A DNA stretch of 64,000 nt, taken from assembly GCA_002786025.1 (NCBI GenBank), contig NHNW01000020.1:62001-126000 (forward strand). The letters run 5' to 3'. The notes under the pieces were generated by a model. The model had not been told where the DNA came from. It worked only from the letters and a program-made list of their open reading frames with translations, and made no database searches. The position numbers and the translations under genes are program-made. The stretch comes from Zasmidium citrigriseum. Taxonomy: Eukaryota > Ascomycota > Dothideomycetes > Mycosphaerellales > Mycosphaerellaceae. Shown here one piece after another: positions 1 through 10,920 of this stretch. The first letter of the stretch is position 1, and every line of letters starts with the position of its first letter.

Positions 1-1043
1 TGCTCGTGCAGGCTCCTTGTGAGATGAGGCGCGCAGACTCGTCGGCTGCAAGCTGACGGAAGAAGTATCTGCGCCGTTGACGTAAACGTCGTGAGGCCGC
101 CCTTCCTGACTCCAAAGACCTCGGTCGTCTAGAACGATCGAAAGATCACGTCAATTTACCGAAGGAAGCTTAGCCTACACGCTCGGATGCTCTGGATCTT
201 CGACTCATGGAGTGCGGCCTCACGACCTGAACGATTGGATGAGATACCTGGGGGAACACATGAGCCGTTTGTACACTTGCCATACCAGCGGACGTTCTCA
301 GGCACTCACGCAAAGCTTCATTACATGCCTTCCGATAAATGTAACGTTTTAGGTAACGTCTTTCAAAACTGCACGCGGTTTGTTTGTGGCGTGCTTCAGA
401 GGGCAGAAGCCCTTCAAAAGATTCGCTATTCTGCCGGAAGATCCCAAACGTGGTGACAATCTACTATCTAAACGTCCTGTCATACATTCAATGACGATAA
501 TAGCGGTGGTAACAGCACAAGAATGGGATGTTAAAGAGCTGAGTAAACTATACACTAGGGGTTGACCAGGCTATGGAAGGATGTCCAGCGCCGCTGGTGT
601 GAACTTCATGCTAGCGTACAATCAGGCCATATTTTTTTTACCACCCTCAACCCTCGTGTCGCATCACACGGAGATGAGAATATCTTCAGAGCCTGTACGG
701 CAATCATATTGAAGCCCGGCGGGGATGTTTGTCTGGACTCCAGAACATGCTGTGCCCTTCCGCCGTCTACTATTGAGAGGCAAACATTGCGCTTCTTTCT
801 CTAACATGCAAGGAGAAGCTCTCAAGTGGTGGTGCCCGTCTTCTTAGGCCCGCAGCCGTTTGGGAACATTCATAAAGATGCCAAGTTTCAGGAGATAGTG
901 ACTTGCTTCATTTCGAGGGGCTCGTGCGTCAAGCGCTCGAAACTCTAAATCCGTTTATCTAGCCCTCTTCTTGGCTTGCTTTCTCTTCAAACCTCGATCC
1001 CTCCAGCGTCGAACCGAAACATACGATCAACACAACCTCCACA
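1..1043. other. no gene recognised
   Basis: I see only short open frames without a recognisable domain or good splice signals. The last ~100 bases, before the ATG at 1044, are C/A-rich and look like the promoter and 5' leader of the next gene. Confidence 0.5.
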
Positions 1044-2169
1044 ATGTCAACGAACACGGACGCCACTATCAACATCAACGGTGCCATGGCATCCACTCTT
1101 GTCGTCGAGGCAGAGATCCTCGAGCTCAAGCAGCGACTCGCGTCTATTCCCAACGAGTTGTCCGACAGTATCTACAACTACGTCCTCTCACCCGACACCG
1201 AAGTCGTCCACATCACCGAAGACTACAAGCCGCCCGTCCAACTCCAGCTCAGCCGCGCTACACGTGAGACAGCCGCCCTCAACTACTACTCCAACACTAC
1301 CTTCCAGGTCGAGGAGGGCTACGAAGGCCTGCTCGTTGACTTCTGGCTTCCATCGATCACTGCGTCCCACAAGGCCCACATCCGCAAGATCTTCCTCAAG
1401 CGTGTCCTCGAGCCTGGACGCTCGTGGGAGACGGCCATCAACATCGCCTGGAAGGACCTCGACCCGCTTTGGGTTCTGTCGGGCGGCCTTGCCAACAGCT
1501 ACTACATCCTCCCCAAGAACTTCTGCACCAACATCGTGTACGAGGACGACTATGGGGACACTAAGGAGGTCGTGATGGATGGCGCGTCCATTGAGAAGGT
1601 GTGGATGGAAAACGGCATGGGCAGTGAGTTTCTCCGCGGAAGATAGTCCGTCTATGCAATCATTTAAGCTAACAGATATTCTAGTCATGATCAATCTCGG
1701 ACCGGGTTTCAAGATCAACGGTCCCGACGCCAAGTATCCCGTCGAGAGCGAGTACGTCGTCCCCTGAAGATTCCCCACGATGGCCCTGGATTCAACAGCA
1801 TTGCTAACATGTATTCCTAGCTACGACGACGACTTCAGTGACGAAGACGAGTCCGACTACGAGGGTCTGACCGACAGGCAGATCTATCTCGGCAAGTGGG
1901 CAGGCAAGAGCCTCAACCACACCAAGAACGCCAACAAGACCGAGCAGGCCAAGGTGGGCGGGGAGATCGGGGGACCCAAGAAGTCCAAGAAGAAGAAGAA
2001 CAAGGGCAAGAAGACCAATAGGATCAAGGGGAAGTGGGGCGAGAGCAGGAAGGCTGCGTCTCAGAAGGTGCAGCACAGCAAGGGAGACGAGGATGAGGAC
2101 GAGGACGTCGGTCCGGCCGTTGACACGCGTTTCGCGTCCAGCAACGCGTTCGCGGCTCTCATGGGCTGA
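1044..2169 (+). CDS. F-box-like/2EXR-like family protein with Lys-rich acidic tail
   Basis: Spliced as 1044-1623, 1685-1751 and 1821-2169 (331 aa); both introns are GT..AG and keep the frame. The N-terminal part carries a divergent LPxELRDxIYEY motif, seen as SIPNELSDSIYNYVLS at about residues 37-52, followed by the family's ETAALNYYSNTTF block. The last exon is a low-complexity tail: an acidic DDDFSDEDESD stretch, then KKSKKKKNKGKK, which resembles a nuclear or nucleolar localisation signal, then a DEDEDED run. Function is unknown; proteins of this type are usually called F-box-like without biochemical proof. It is the only plus-strand member in the left part of the array and the only one with this charged tail, so it may have taken a separate role. 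The start is the first ATG in a C/A-rich leader. Confidence 0.75.
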
Positions 2170-2607
2170 GGACTTCTTTCAACACGATAAGGGTTTGAAG
2201 TAGGCGTGTGTTTGACGAGTGTCATTGCAATTGGCGAACACACTGGAAGACCTTCAGACAGGCTCGCTCACGGAGCGGTTTTGGGTTCCAAGACGACAGA
2301 TTGGTCTCTGTCACATCTGCTTGCAACTAGGAATTCAGCAAGGAAATCGAATGAAAGTTCTACGAGATACTAGCTTCAATTCACTAGCATCCTCTGTGAT
2401 GTAGTTCTTGAAGCCAGGCCGTGAAGTGATTAGCTTCCGGCGGGTCTCTCAACCCCATTTTCAGCCGAATGCTGCGTGTATCCCGTTCCTACAGTCTCCT
2501 CTTTGGCTTGGACTTCTTACACCCCTGAGTGCTCGCAGCCAACGCGGCCGAAACCTTAGACCTTCCAGAAGTTAGCACCAGACAGTATAACGCATTCAAT
2601 ATTCCTC
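2170..2607. other. intergenic, convergent 3' ends
   Basis: No gene seen. It lies between the 3' end of the plus-strand gene at 1044 and the 3' end of the minus-strand gene ending at 2608. Confidence 0.5.
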
Positions 2608-3142
2608 TTACCAATCATCCCAAATTGAGAAGCAGCGCGGCCAGGTGCTCGCACAAATCTCCCACGCACTGAAGACATCCTCCTTGAACTCAATGCCCGC
2701 CGCGGGTAGACGGTCGCGCCAGTGCATGCAGTGCCAGCGGCCGATGGGCCTCAGCTTGCGCACCGCGTCGCGAGGCAGGGGGAGCTGGTGGTCGTTGACT
2801 TCTTGCAGGCATTTGACCTGGCGGATGCGATCGCGGTAGTTCTTTGGTAGATTGATGATCCAGTGGACCGCGTTGTCTTGCAACTCCCATTTGATGCTGT
2901 GGAAGAAGGTGCTGCACTTGTAGTAGGCTTCGAGGGATTCGGAGCCCAGGGCTTTGCAAGAGAGGGCGAGGCCGGGGACTTTCTGCGGGTGCGGGTGGGT
3001 TTGGGTGAAGATCTCGACCAAGTTGCCCTCGAAGGCGTACTCGTAGATTGTGTCGCGGAGTTCCCCTAAGGAGCGAGGGTCAGTTGACGGCGTGTTTCTA
3101 TATGTGATTTGACTTACGAGGCAGCGACAAGAAGTTTGCCAT
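2608..3142 (-). CDS. LPxELR (F-box-like/2EXR-like) family protein, short form
   Basis: Two exons on the minus strand, 3142-3118 and 3065-2608, with a 52-nt GTAAGT..TTAG intron (160 aa). The short first exon encodes MANFLSLP, and the intron splits the Arg codon of LSLP^RELRDTIYEYAFEG. Further family marks are LALSCKALGSESLEAYYKCSTFF and a NLPKNYRDRIRQVKCL segment that corresponds to the LPxxYRxxIxxI segment of the neighbours. The C-terminus stops after AAGIEFKEDVFSAW and lacks the YxW...VWTSxP ending of the right-hand array members. The intron position is shared with the genes at 4155 and 4897, which supports common descent. Function is unknown; substrate recognition in an SCF-like complex is only a guess from the F-box-like motif. 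Confidence 0.75.
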
Positions 3143-4154
3143 GATGCCTGGGCGGTGACACGAGGCACCAGCGCGGCTTGTGTGGCTCAGCGAGAAAGAG
3201 GGCAAGAGTTCAAGATGGTCGGGCGGGCAGAGGACTTGAAGTCTCCCGCCTGCTAGCGTGTGCACGGCTTTTCTGTTCACATTCAGCTGTCCCCCTTCAG
3301 AACCTTCCACAAGAATTTGGAATGCAGGAGACGCCGTATTTGTCGTATGCGAAGTGTGCAGTAGTCAAAGGTGGAATGTAGAAAGTGAAGGTTGGTGCCT
3401 TAGGTTGGGTCGTTATTCTGAAATGTCTTTCGCCAGCCTGAGCCTGAAAAGACGCTAAGACAGATCAGGAAATTGGAAAATGACCTATATATGTGCAAAA
3501 GATTCTGCGGCCAATCAGGTAAAGGTGTATCCAGGAGCATTGAGAGGTGTGGTCTAGTGGCCCATTCGGTAGATGTTCTTGTAGTTCCCGTTGACCTGCG
3601 AATTTCCTACGACGCCGAACGAAGCAAGACGATCGAAGTTGCTACGAACGAATATATCAAGTCGACCGAAGTTGATATCCGACGACCGAGCGATTCGAAC
3701 CCGGACCTGGACCCTGGATAAAAAACACGATTAAATTCGGTTTCTGAGCTCCCGCAAGGTGAGCTGAGTTTTTGCTCTTTTTGCCCTTGTCCAAGCCAGA
3801 CTGGTCTTTCTGTCTTCCTTTTTGCACCTCAACCTCCAACCAGGCGCACGCTTCCCCGTAGCAAGTGCTGAAGCGGAGGCCTGTGTTTTGATGAAGAAGT
3901 GAAAGTGCACGTGCGGGCTCCCGATTGTAGTCAGATCAGACAGTCAGCCATAGCCGATCCTGTACAAGTGATGGCTCATGTCGTTGCACAGTGTTTCCAA
4001 TTGTATGTTTGCTTGGTGGACTCATTATTTGCTCAATGCCAACTCTGCTCCGTCTGCTCGAGATGGCTATCTCAATCCAGGTCTTTCTACCAGCCTCCAG
4101 CAATACCTTGCCTTGTATGTATTCTACACACAAAGACACTGCTCACTCAACGCG
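3143..4154. other. intergenic, no gene; tRNA-like patch only
   Basis: No supported coding gene. A patch at about 3,545-3,720 has a box A-like GGTCTAGTGG on the plus strand and a box B-like GGTTCGAATC on the minus strand. The two are on opposite strands and no cloverleaf can be folded, so I do not call a tRNA. Confidence 0.5.
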
Positions 4155-4644
4155 TCAAACCAACCAACAAGCCAGAGCTCCCTCCCGCAGAACAATCCCC
4201 TCGGCCTCCAACGCCGCAGTCATATCCTCCACGCGGTTCATCTCCTCCTTACTCGCCTGATGGCTCTTGTTTCGAGGCTCGTATAAGTCCCAGACGTCGA
4301 CGCATCGCACACTCCGAATCGCGCCGTGGTAATCCTCTGGAACGTGCTTCAACCAGGAGATCGTCTCGTCGAGGCATACCGTGATGAAAGTTGTGTGTTC
4401 GTAGTAGGATTTGGCAGACTCGGAAAGCGATCGGCAGACAAGCGGCAGACCAGGACAACGGGCGACGCGTTTCTCGGATCGCAGGCAGGTGTTGGGGAAG
4501 CCTTTCGCGACTTCGCCCGTGAAGACGTGCTTGTAGATAATTTCGCGGAGTTCGGCTGCGATCTGTCAGTATAAGCGCCTGGCCGTCACAGTGATGCTTA
4601 CGAGGCAGTGTTAGAAGGCTGGCCTTAGTGTTGTCTGGCGACAT
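4155..4644 (-). CDS. LPxELR family protein, short form
   Basis: Exons 4644-4602 and 4555-4155 with a 46-nt GTAAGC..GCAG intron (147 aa). Exon 1 gives MSPDNTKASLLTLP and splicing continues to PELREIIYKHVF, so the intron sits at the same place and phase as in the genes at 2608 and 4897. Downstream are LPLVCRSLSESAKSYYEHTTF and a LKHVPEDYHGAIRSVRCVD segment. The protein ends in EGIVLREGALACWLV and lacks the VWTSxP ending seen in the 14-24 kb members. It is intact at sequence level; function is unknown. An in-frame upstream ATG also exists; I chose 4644 because it gives an N-terminus like that of the sister genes. Confidence 0.72.
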
Positions 4645-4896
4645 GATGAGGATGAGTGACAGCACGGTCGTCGAGGATGGGTTTGCGGAAATCAGAAGAC
4701 GTCGAGGCTTAAAGCAAGTCGCCGATGTTGCGCTTGAACTTTGAATGCTCCGCCCCGCCTCAGCCGTTGCTATGCACATTGTATTCACGAGCCCCTTACA
4801 CTGGTAAGTCTGGTATTCCACGCTCCACCCTGATGAGTTTACCTATGCCGGGCCTTATCAAAGCCCTCTCCCTCAAGACAAGCAGAACCTACCCAC

Positions 4897-5520
4897 TCAA
4901 TCCGCGTTCAGAGCCCTCAGCACACCTTCCTTCATAACAATTCCCTTTCTATACAGTATCCGTCGGATTCCCGCGATCTCTGCAAGCTCTTGTCCTTTCC
5001 TGCGCATTCGCCACTCCGAGTCGCCAAACCTGCAGGTGCCAATGCGAATGTCTTGGATCATGTTGCGATACGTTTGTGGCAAGTCGGCCAGCCAGTCGAC
5101 GGCGGTTTGGTCGGGTGGCATGATGAAGGTGCTGGCTTCGAAGTAGATCGGTGTTGTCTCTTCGTTGAGTTGCTTGCAGACCAGCGGCAGCGCCGGCGCC
5201 GGCGTGACGGTTCTTGAGTGTTGACCCGTGGTACGGAAAACGACGACTTCCCGAGTGAGGGCATACTCGTAAATGAGGTCGCGAAGCTCGCCTCCAGATG
5301 GTTAGCTTGTGTCGCGGGCGGGAATGGATTTCTTCTTACGAGGAAGGCTGAGTAGCGTCGGAATGCTCTCTGCGATTTGGTTGGGTGCTATGGTGCTGAA
5401 ACGGCGAGTTGTGGGTTGTTTGTTGCAGGTAGACGCGGAGAGATGCGGGAAAGCGCAGCTAAGTTGGCGGCGTTTGCTACTTCCATATCCGGCATAGCGC
5501 CTCGCACGGATCTCAGACAT
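4897..5520 (-). CDS. LPxELR family protein
   Basis: Exons 5520-5340 and 5291-4897 with a 48-nt GTAAGA..GGAG intron (191 aa). The start is the ATG of MSEIRARRY; exon 1 has an Arg-rich lead before SIPTLLSLP, and splicing restores RELRDLIYEYALT. Then follow LPLVCKQLNEETTPIYFEASTF, a WLADLPQTYRNMIQDIRIG segment and an EGVLRALNAD end. The position and phase of the intron match the genes at 2608 and 4155, and the tail is again of the short form. Function is unknown. The first-exon start is the least certain part, because another in-frame ATG lies further upstream. Confidence 0.7.
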
Positions 5521-5879
5521 GTGAACTTCAGGAAGGAAGCTTCGTCTTTGATTGAGAAGTCTTCTGCAGACCATTTTGTCATTCGATACGAATGCATCTC
5601 CCATTGCGCCTGATGTATTGGCGCCCAACGTAACAGAATGTTTATCATTCCTGACTCATGCTAAGGCACCTTCCAGGGCACGTCAGTTGGCCCTTGCGAA
5701 TCCAGCATTAAAAGCCCTCGACGGCCTTTCTACTAGTCTGACTGCTCTCAAAAGATGTCTAAAGTGCTAGAAATATTCTTCCGTTCAACCTGGCCGCCGA
5801 AGACTACTTCCAAAACCCACTCCCGCAAATCCCCCCGGACTCTGCCCGAACACCAACCACCGAACCCATTCTTCCCATC

Positions 5880-6458
5880 TCAAATTACCTCATCAGACCA
5901 AATTTCCTTCCACTCTCTGGACTCAGGCAACATATCCCTCCAGCTTCGAATCCGACTCGGGCCAATCAACCAAGCAGACCTCTCATGCTTCTCCCAATCA
6001 TCGGTGGGGATGGCTTCTACCAGAATTTCAAACCTCAATGGTAGTAAGAAGCCTGCAAGATTCAAATTCTGGTGTATCTCATCGATAACCTTCGCTTTGT
6101 AAGCTTCGACTTTCTCTTGATCGTAATGCCTGGGGTGGATGAATGCGAAGATGAGCTTGACGTTTTGCAAAGCCTGACGATGACGATCTGGTATTTTGAT
6201 TAGCCAGTCGGTGATATCACTTTCTTGGGTGCTGAAGAAGGGTGTGTGTTGATGGTAGAGTTTCGTTGCTTCGGAGTGGATTTGCTTGCAGGTGAGGAGG
6301 AGACTGGCGTTCCGGCGTTCGAGTTTTGTGTGAACTAGATCTTCGTGCGGTTGGATTCGCACGTAGGTTGAGCGGAGGGTGTATTCGTATATGAGGTCGC
6401 GGAGTTCGCGGGGGATGTAGAGAATGGGGCAAGACTGTCTGTGAATTGGTTGGGCCAT
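5880..6458 (-). CDS. LPxELR family protein, intronless
   Basis: A single open frame of 192 aa beginning MAQPIHRQSCPILYIP and running straight into RELRDLIYEYTLR without the intron found in its three downstream neighbours. Family landmarks: ERRNASLLLTCKQIHSEATK, LYHQHTPFF, WLIKIPDRHRQALQNVKLI. An in-frame ATG at 6506 would add 16 residues; 6458 is preferred because it places the motif at the usual distance from the start. Loss of the intron suggests a retro-copy or clean intron loss. Function is unknown. Confidence 0.75.
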   Translation of the reverse strand: MAQPIHRQSCPILYIPRELRDLIYEYTLRSTYVRIQPHEDLVHTKLERRNASLLLTCKQIHSEATKLYHQHTPFFSTQESDITDWLIKIPDRHRQALQNVKLIFAFIHPRHYDQEKVEAYKAKVIDEIHQNLNLAGFLLPLRFEILVEAIPTDDWEKHERSAWLIGPSRIRSWRDMLPESREWKEIWSDEVI

Positions 6459-6891
6459 GTTCGAAAGTCTGCAAAGGAGGGTAGAATACCTTTCTGGTGG
6501 CAACATTCTGGACGCAGGACTTTAGGAACGAATTTATTGTCACCAGCGTCTATGTTGGTCTCAATAAACTTCAGTAGCGTCCGAGATGGGTCTACTCAAT
6601 TACAAGCACCGGCTTATCCTAGAGGAAGTCCTGCTCTCGAGACTCGAGTCTCGGTCGTCCGTGAAAAAGATTGCATACAGTCTGCGTAGGGGTGTGCCTT
6701 AAGAGCGAGTGAGGGAGGCAGCATGCCTCAAGCTTTTCGACCCGTTGCCATTTTGCCTTCGCTTCGAGTCCTCCCAGTTCATTCAATGAATGCTCGAAGT
6801 CACTCTAGCTTCATCTTGCTTGCAGTCCGATGCCTTCTCGCTTGGATAGTAAGCTTCAGTCATTGGCAGAGCTAAGAGCCACCTTCCATTC

Positions 6892-6999
6892 CTATATGCG
6901 CACCTCCGTAGAGCTGAAAGTGTACTCGTAGATAATATCGCGGAGCTCGCGAGGCAGGGCGAGGAGGCGGCACGGCTGCGATGGATCGGGTGAAGCCAT
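6892..6999 (-). pseudogene. truncated 5' fragment of an LPxELR gene
   Basis: The minus strand from the ATG at 6999 reads MASPDPSQPCRLLALP, RELRDIIYEYTFSSTEVRI and then TAG at 6892-6894, 35 residues in all. The fragment is a near-consensus copy of the family N-terminus, but nothing of the middle or C-terminal part could be followed downstream. The best reading is a decayed or partly duplicated copy between intact members. Confidence 0.65.
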
Positions 7000-7275
7000 T
7001 ATTGCGAGTCTGAAGGTCGAGGTGGGCGGTTTGGCTAGTGGGATGATTATGTCGAGGTGTTGAGTGTGCGAGTCTGAGGTCGAGTCGGATTTTTGCCTGG
7101 TGAAAGCTTCGACGAAGTGGCGGACGTGCGAGTCTTTTGTATGTCAGGAAATCCGGAGGCGTTGGCCCGTGCGTTGGACAGTCTAGTCACGAGCTGCGTG
7201 AATCGTAAGTGAATATCAGCAGCGCAAGTCACTTCCGCCGATCCGCTAAACGTAGCATGCCACTAAAGCCATAGC

Positions 7276-7919
7276 TCATCGATCATAATCCCGCTCAATC
7301 TGCCAGATCTCAGAAACATCCTCCCAACTCAAACTGTCCTCAGACCCCATCCTCCAAAACCGAATCTCATTCCCCTCCACAGTCCCTCTGATATCGTAGT
7401 CGAAAATCAACTCGATCTCGATTTCTTCTAGCATATTCTCGACTCCGGCTTGTCTGAATGCTCGAGTGGTGTCTTCTCGGATGTCGTTCAGCGTCTGCTC
7501 TCGCCATTTGCCGAAGGCATCGAAGGAGATGGGTACTGCACGACAGAGTTTGATGTGTTTGAGATATTGTCGGCTCTGATCTGGAAGTGTGGCTAGCCAT
7601 TGGGCGAGTTTGGTTGCGTCGTAGCTCCAGAACTTGCAGTGCTTGTAGCTAGAAAGAGGTCAATGGTGGCCAAAGTAATGAGAGCTGGGGCTGTGACGCT
7701 CGATTCGGCTTACTAGATTTCCGAAGTCTCTGCGTATAGTTGCTTATTGGCAAGCATGAGACAATTCTTGAGAGGTCGCTCTTCAAGGGGTTCGTGCTCA
7801 GGGTGGTAGGTCCTGATTCGGACTTCCCTGACATCGAAGTAGTGCTCGTAGACGAGGTCGCGAAGCTCAGGGTAAAGGTCGAGGAAGCGGAATGGTTCTT
7901 GCTCGTTGGTTGAAGACAT
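7276..7919 (-). CDS. LPxELR family protein
   Basis: Exons 7919-7714 and 7648-7276 with a 65-nt GTAAGC..CTAG intron (192 aa). The N-terminus has the variant LDLYPELRDLVYEHYFD, then LKNCLMLANKQLYAETSEI. The intron splits the first Tyr of the conserved YY pair (TSEIY^YKHCKFW), exactly where the plus-strand gene at 14271 has its first intron. The C-terminal half contains WLATLPDQSRQYLKHIKL and a Trp-rich acidic end. It is the upstream-most member of the left minus-strand group. Function is unknown. Confidence 0.75.
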
Positions 7920-8117
7920 TGTCAACAATGGTAGGATTCAGAGTATGCTGTGTGTGGAGGGTTCATGGCTGTCAAGTCTTTTGAATGCCAGAGGAGCCTT
8001 GCATGATGGCTGTCTTCACCAGCGTCACTTCGCAAGTCCTGAAGAACGCCCGTGAATACCAGCCCAGGTAGTCTGCCTTCAAGGTTCAAGATCACGTACC
8101 TCAGCCCTCATTCATGA

Positions 8118-9947
8118 TCACATCGCCCAATCAGTCCCCCACTCCCTCAATACCGCCCAACTCCTCCCCATCCACTCCCCCTCCTCCCCCAGAAACTTCT
8201 CCACATCGTCCTGCCCCAGCCTATTCTTCTCAAAAGAATACACCCAAGCCTTCCAGATCAGGAACTCGTCCTGATCAAACCAAAGATCGAACACCGAAGG
8301 CGCATTGCGTTGTTCCTCTGGAATGCCGGAATGGTCGTACATGTCTGTGTAGCCGGTACGCTCGGAGGAGAAGACTTGGAAGCCCGGATTTGCGAGTCCT
8401 GGGCCGATGATTTTGAGTTTCGGGGAGGTTTCGTTTGCGTTGTTGGGAGATGGAGTGGCTCTTATTACGAGCCACGTGGGAACGCCATTTCCGTCATCGA
8501 TTTGGAGCAGGATGTCGTTCTCTTGGGCTTGTGGGCAGAGATAGCCGGCTACCTCACCATCGACGTACAAGGGCCGACCGACTTTGGAAGTGAAGATTCG
8601 GGATCTCTCGTCTTCGAAGAGTTCGCGGCCTTTGTTGGCGCCGAGGATGTTGGCTGTGAGATGGCCATCTGGAGCGGGGCGTATGCGGATTCCTCCTGGC
8701 CGGCGTAAGAAAGTACCCGCGTACAAGAAAGCCTCGCTCTGTGAAATTGGCTCTCGTGACTCTTGTCTGGTCTCTTGTAAGAAAGCTTGCATCTCTGGCC
8801 CAGACATGGCGAGGTCGAAGCCGGAGATGAGGTTGTCGATACCTGTGCAACATCTGTTCTCAGCCCAGTCCACAGAAGACAGCCGTTGCAACACTTCTCG
8901 CACCAGGTTTACTTTTGACACTCGGTAGTCAGGCTTCGGTGGCGGTAATCCATCAGGCCACTCTGCAACGCTGGCCAAAGCATACAGTCGATCTCTAAAG
9001 TTCGTGGCCTTGTGCATGTTGAATCTCTCCAGCGCTTTCGATATTCCCAATGGTTTGACGATGCCATGTGCCTCCGCTCTTTTTGGAAGATGTGATGATC
9101 CCGCCATGACTCGCCACATGTCGGTCATCAGCCATGTCATCAGCCAGATGTCTTTATCCGCAGCTTGATCATTCATGAAAGCTCGCATAAAAGTGGCGAA
9201 ATCTGCCAAGTCGATGCTGTCCTGGCCACAGAAGAGGACACATCGTCTCCCAAGTCGAGCTTCTTGGACAATCCACATTCGCTGCCAGTACTGTCGATTG
9301 CCAAAGACAGTGTAGGCTTGATTGAATCGCCTTCCAATGTCGAGGTCGTAGTCGCCGTCAGCGGAGTGCAACTTGTTGAGATAGTCCATAGCTGCCGGCT
9401 GATTATAGCGACTCTCCTCGGGCTGTTCTCGGACCCACGAGGCAAGTTGCTTCACGACGGGAAGCACAATCTCGCTGTCATCGGCGTGCGGTCCGACGCA
9501 TGAGAGGACCATCTGAGCTCGAGTGTAGATGTCGGCCATCATCTCGACTTGCAGAGCTTTCTCGTCCAGATCGCTCTGGTTGATGCATATACTGTCGAGC
9601 CAGACGTATCGCAAGCCGTCCTGGAGGTACGGCCGGATCTGCGTCAAGGCATAGTGACAGTTCTGGTTGACTTCAACTTCCTTGCCGTTGATCGTTATGG
9701 AGGGAGGGTTCAGCGGTGAGCCCCAAGTGTAGGAGATGGCGGCGTACGGCGGACATTCTGAGATGTTGACTGCTGATAGCTCGCAGGCGATTGAGGCGTC
9801 TTCCTTCGTATCGCCTGTGAAGCGCAAAAGGCGAATCTGTTTCGACGCATCTTTTAAGGGCTGATGTGGGAAAGTGGTGATAGAGAAGGGCATGCTGGGA
9901 TGTTGGGGTGAAGGTTTGAGAGGTGAGGTGCTCAGCTGCTTCCACAT
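8118..9947 (-). CDS. heterokaryon incompatibility (HET) domain protein
   Basis: Single open frame, 609 aa from the ATG at 9947 (an alternative ATG lies at 9893). The HET domain begins at about residue 68 with YAAISYTWGSP, followed by LRYVWLDSICINQSDLDEK and AQMVLSCVGPH, the classic HET blocks. A later NFRDRLYALASVA segment is also typical of HET proteins. In filamentous ascomycetes such proteins trigger non-self recognition and a cell-death response when partnered with incompatible alleles; whether this copy is an active incompatibility gene cannot be told here. I see no NACHT or WD repeats. It sits between the two halves of the LPxELR array, a typical setting for fast-evolving recognition genes. 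Confidence 0.9.
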   Translation of the reverse strand: MWKQLSTSPLKPSPQHPSMPFSITTFPHQPLKDASKQIRLLRFTGDTKEDASIACELSAVNISECPPYAAISYTWGSPLNPPSITINGKEVEVNQNCHYALTQIRPYLQDGLRYVWLDSICINQSDLDEKALQVEMMADIYTRAQMVLSCVGPHADDSEIVLPVVKQLASWVREQPEESRYNQPAAMDYLNKLHSADGDYDLDIGRRFNQAYTVFGNRQYWQRMWIVQEARLGRRCVLFCGQDSIDLADFATFMRAFMNDQAADKDIWLMTWLMTDMWRVMAGSSHLPKRAEAHGIVKPLGISKALERFNMHKATNFRDRLYALASVAEWPDGLPPPKPDYRVSKVNLVREVLQRLSSVDWAENRCCTGIDNLISGFDLAMSGPEMQAFLQETRQESREPISQSEAFLYAGTFLRRPGGIRIRPAPDGHLTANILGANKGRELFEDERSRIFTSKVGRPLYVDGEVAGYLCPQAQENDILLQIDDGNGVPTWLVIRATPSPNNANETSPKLKIIGPGLANPGFQVFSSERTGYTDMYDHSGIPEEQRNAPSVFDLWFDQDEFLIWKAWVYSFEKNRLGQDDVEKFLGEEGEWMGRSWAVLREWGTDWAM

Positions 9948-10337
9948 CCCTGCAGATCTGCTCGAGCTGCGCGTGCACTGGGGTTCCGACAAGACTGAAG
10001 CAAAGGGTGGAAAGAGAAAGGCAGACCCACATTCAGTTCGTTCGAGCTGTAGCCGTGTCCAGCTTGCCCTGGTCCTTTCGTTCTGTAAATGTACACATGT
10101 TTATACACAGCCCATGAGGTGAGATGCCAGCAAAAGCAGAGAAGCATGCCACGCTCATCCAGCACCCGCTTGCTTTCCGCTCTTACGCCACTGATGCATT
10201 TCCGTTGCTCTTGTCCCTTGCAAGTAAGGCTATCCAGAGCTAAAAACAACACGAGAAAAAGTCATCTTCCGCAGCTCTTGACCCACAGCGTATTCGTCTC
10301 TCTTCGTATTCGGTCACAGTCATGCGTATGTGCGAGT

Positions 10338-10920
10338 CTACTCGACATTCGCTCCAGAGTCAGACGAGCCGGCGGAGCCAGTCACAGATATGCTTGGGTC
10401 GACAGCAATCATCTCGGCGAGGATGTCAAGGATTGGCTACAGTATCGTTAGTCCTCCATCTCCCATCGTGTATTCATTCAATATAACTCACCTTAGGAAC
10501 CGTCTTGTCATAGATGCTGATCAGCTCTCTCGGCTGGGGGTAGACCTTCAAGGCCTTGTAAAAGCAAAGTGCCGCATCCACAGGGTCGCTTCCATCCGTG
10601 CACATGCCCTCGCCTCTTGCGACCTCCTGCATGAAGTATGCCTCCGTCTCCTCTGGGTCGCGGGGGAAGCCCTCCTCGTTGGCCTCGTCTACGACTGAAC
10701 GGATTCTCTCTTTCTGCGAGCGCTCTGCAGCCTTTGCCGACTCCTCCTGCGACTTCTGGACTTTCTTATGCTGGCGCTTCAGTTGCTTGCGGAATTCAGG
10801 GTCGGATCGTCGGCGGTGATCGAAGTAGAGGGCGTATGCGAAGGCGCCGGTTGCCAGCACGCCGGCCGTTGCGAGAGCGATGGTGGTGGTTGAAGGCCCG
10901 GAGGGATTGGTGGAGGCCAT
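10338..10920 (-). CDS. tom20: mitochondrial import receptor subunit TOM20
   Basis: Exons 10920-10492 and 10436-10338, joined over a 55-nt GTGAGT..GTAG intron (175 aa). The N-terminus has one hydrophobic segment (about residues 12-31, TIALATAGVLATGAFAYALY) followed by basic FDHRRRSDPEFRKQL, the signal-anchor layout of TOM20 in the outer mitochondrial membrane. A charged coiled-coil region follows, then the TPR-like presequence-binding domain (EAYFMQEVARGEGM, ALCFYKALKVYPQP). The last exon supplies PILDILAEMIAVDPSI, a hallmark of fungal TOM20, and an acidic Ser/Gly tail. It is divergent from exo84 with a 255-bp shared upstream region. The assignment is firm on length, topology and motifs. Confidence 0.92.

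Noticed and set aside
1188..1778. long minus-strand open frame opposite the gene at 1044
   Set aside because: Mirror of a coding exon with strong codon bias; no domain, and it crosses an intron of the real gene.
3541..3720. tRNA-like box A and box B sequences
   Set aside because: GGTCTAGTGG is on the plus strand and GGTTCGAATC on the minus strand; no acceptor stem or cloverleaf can be formed with either.
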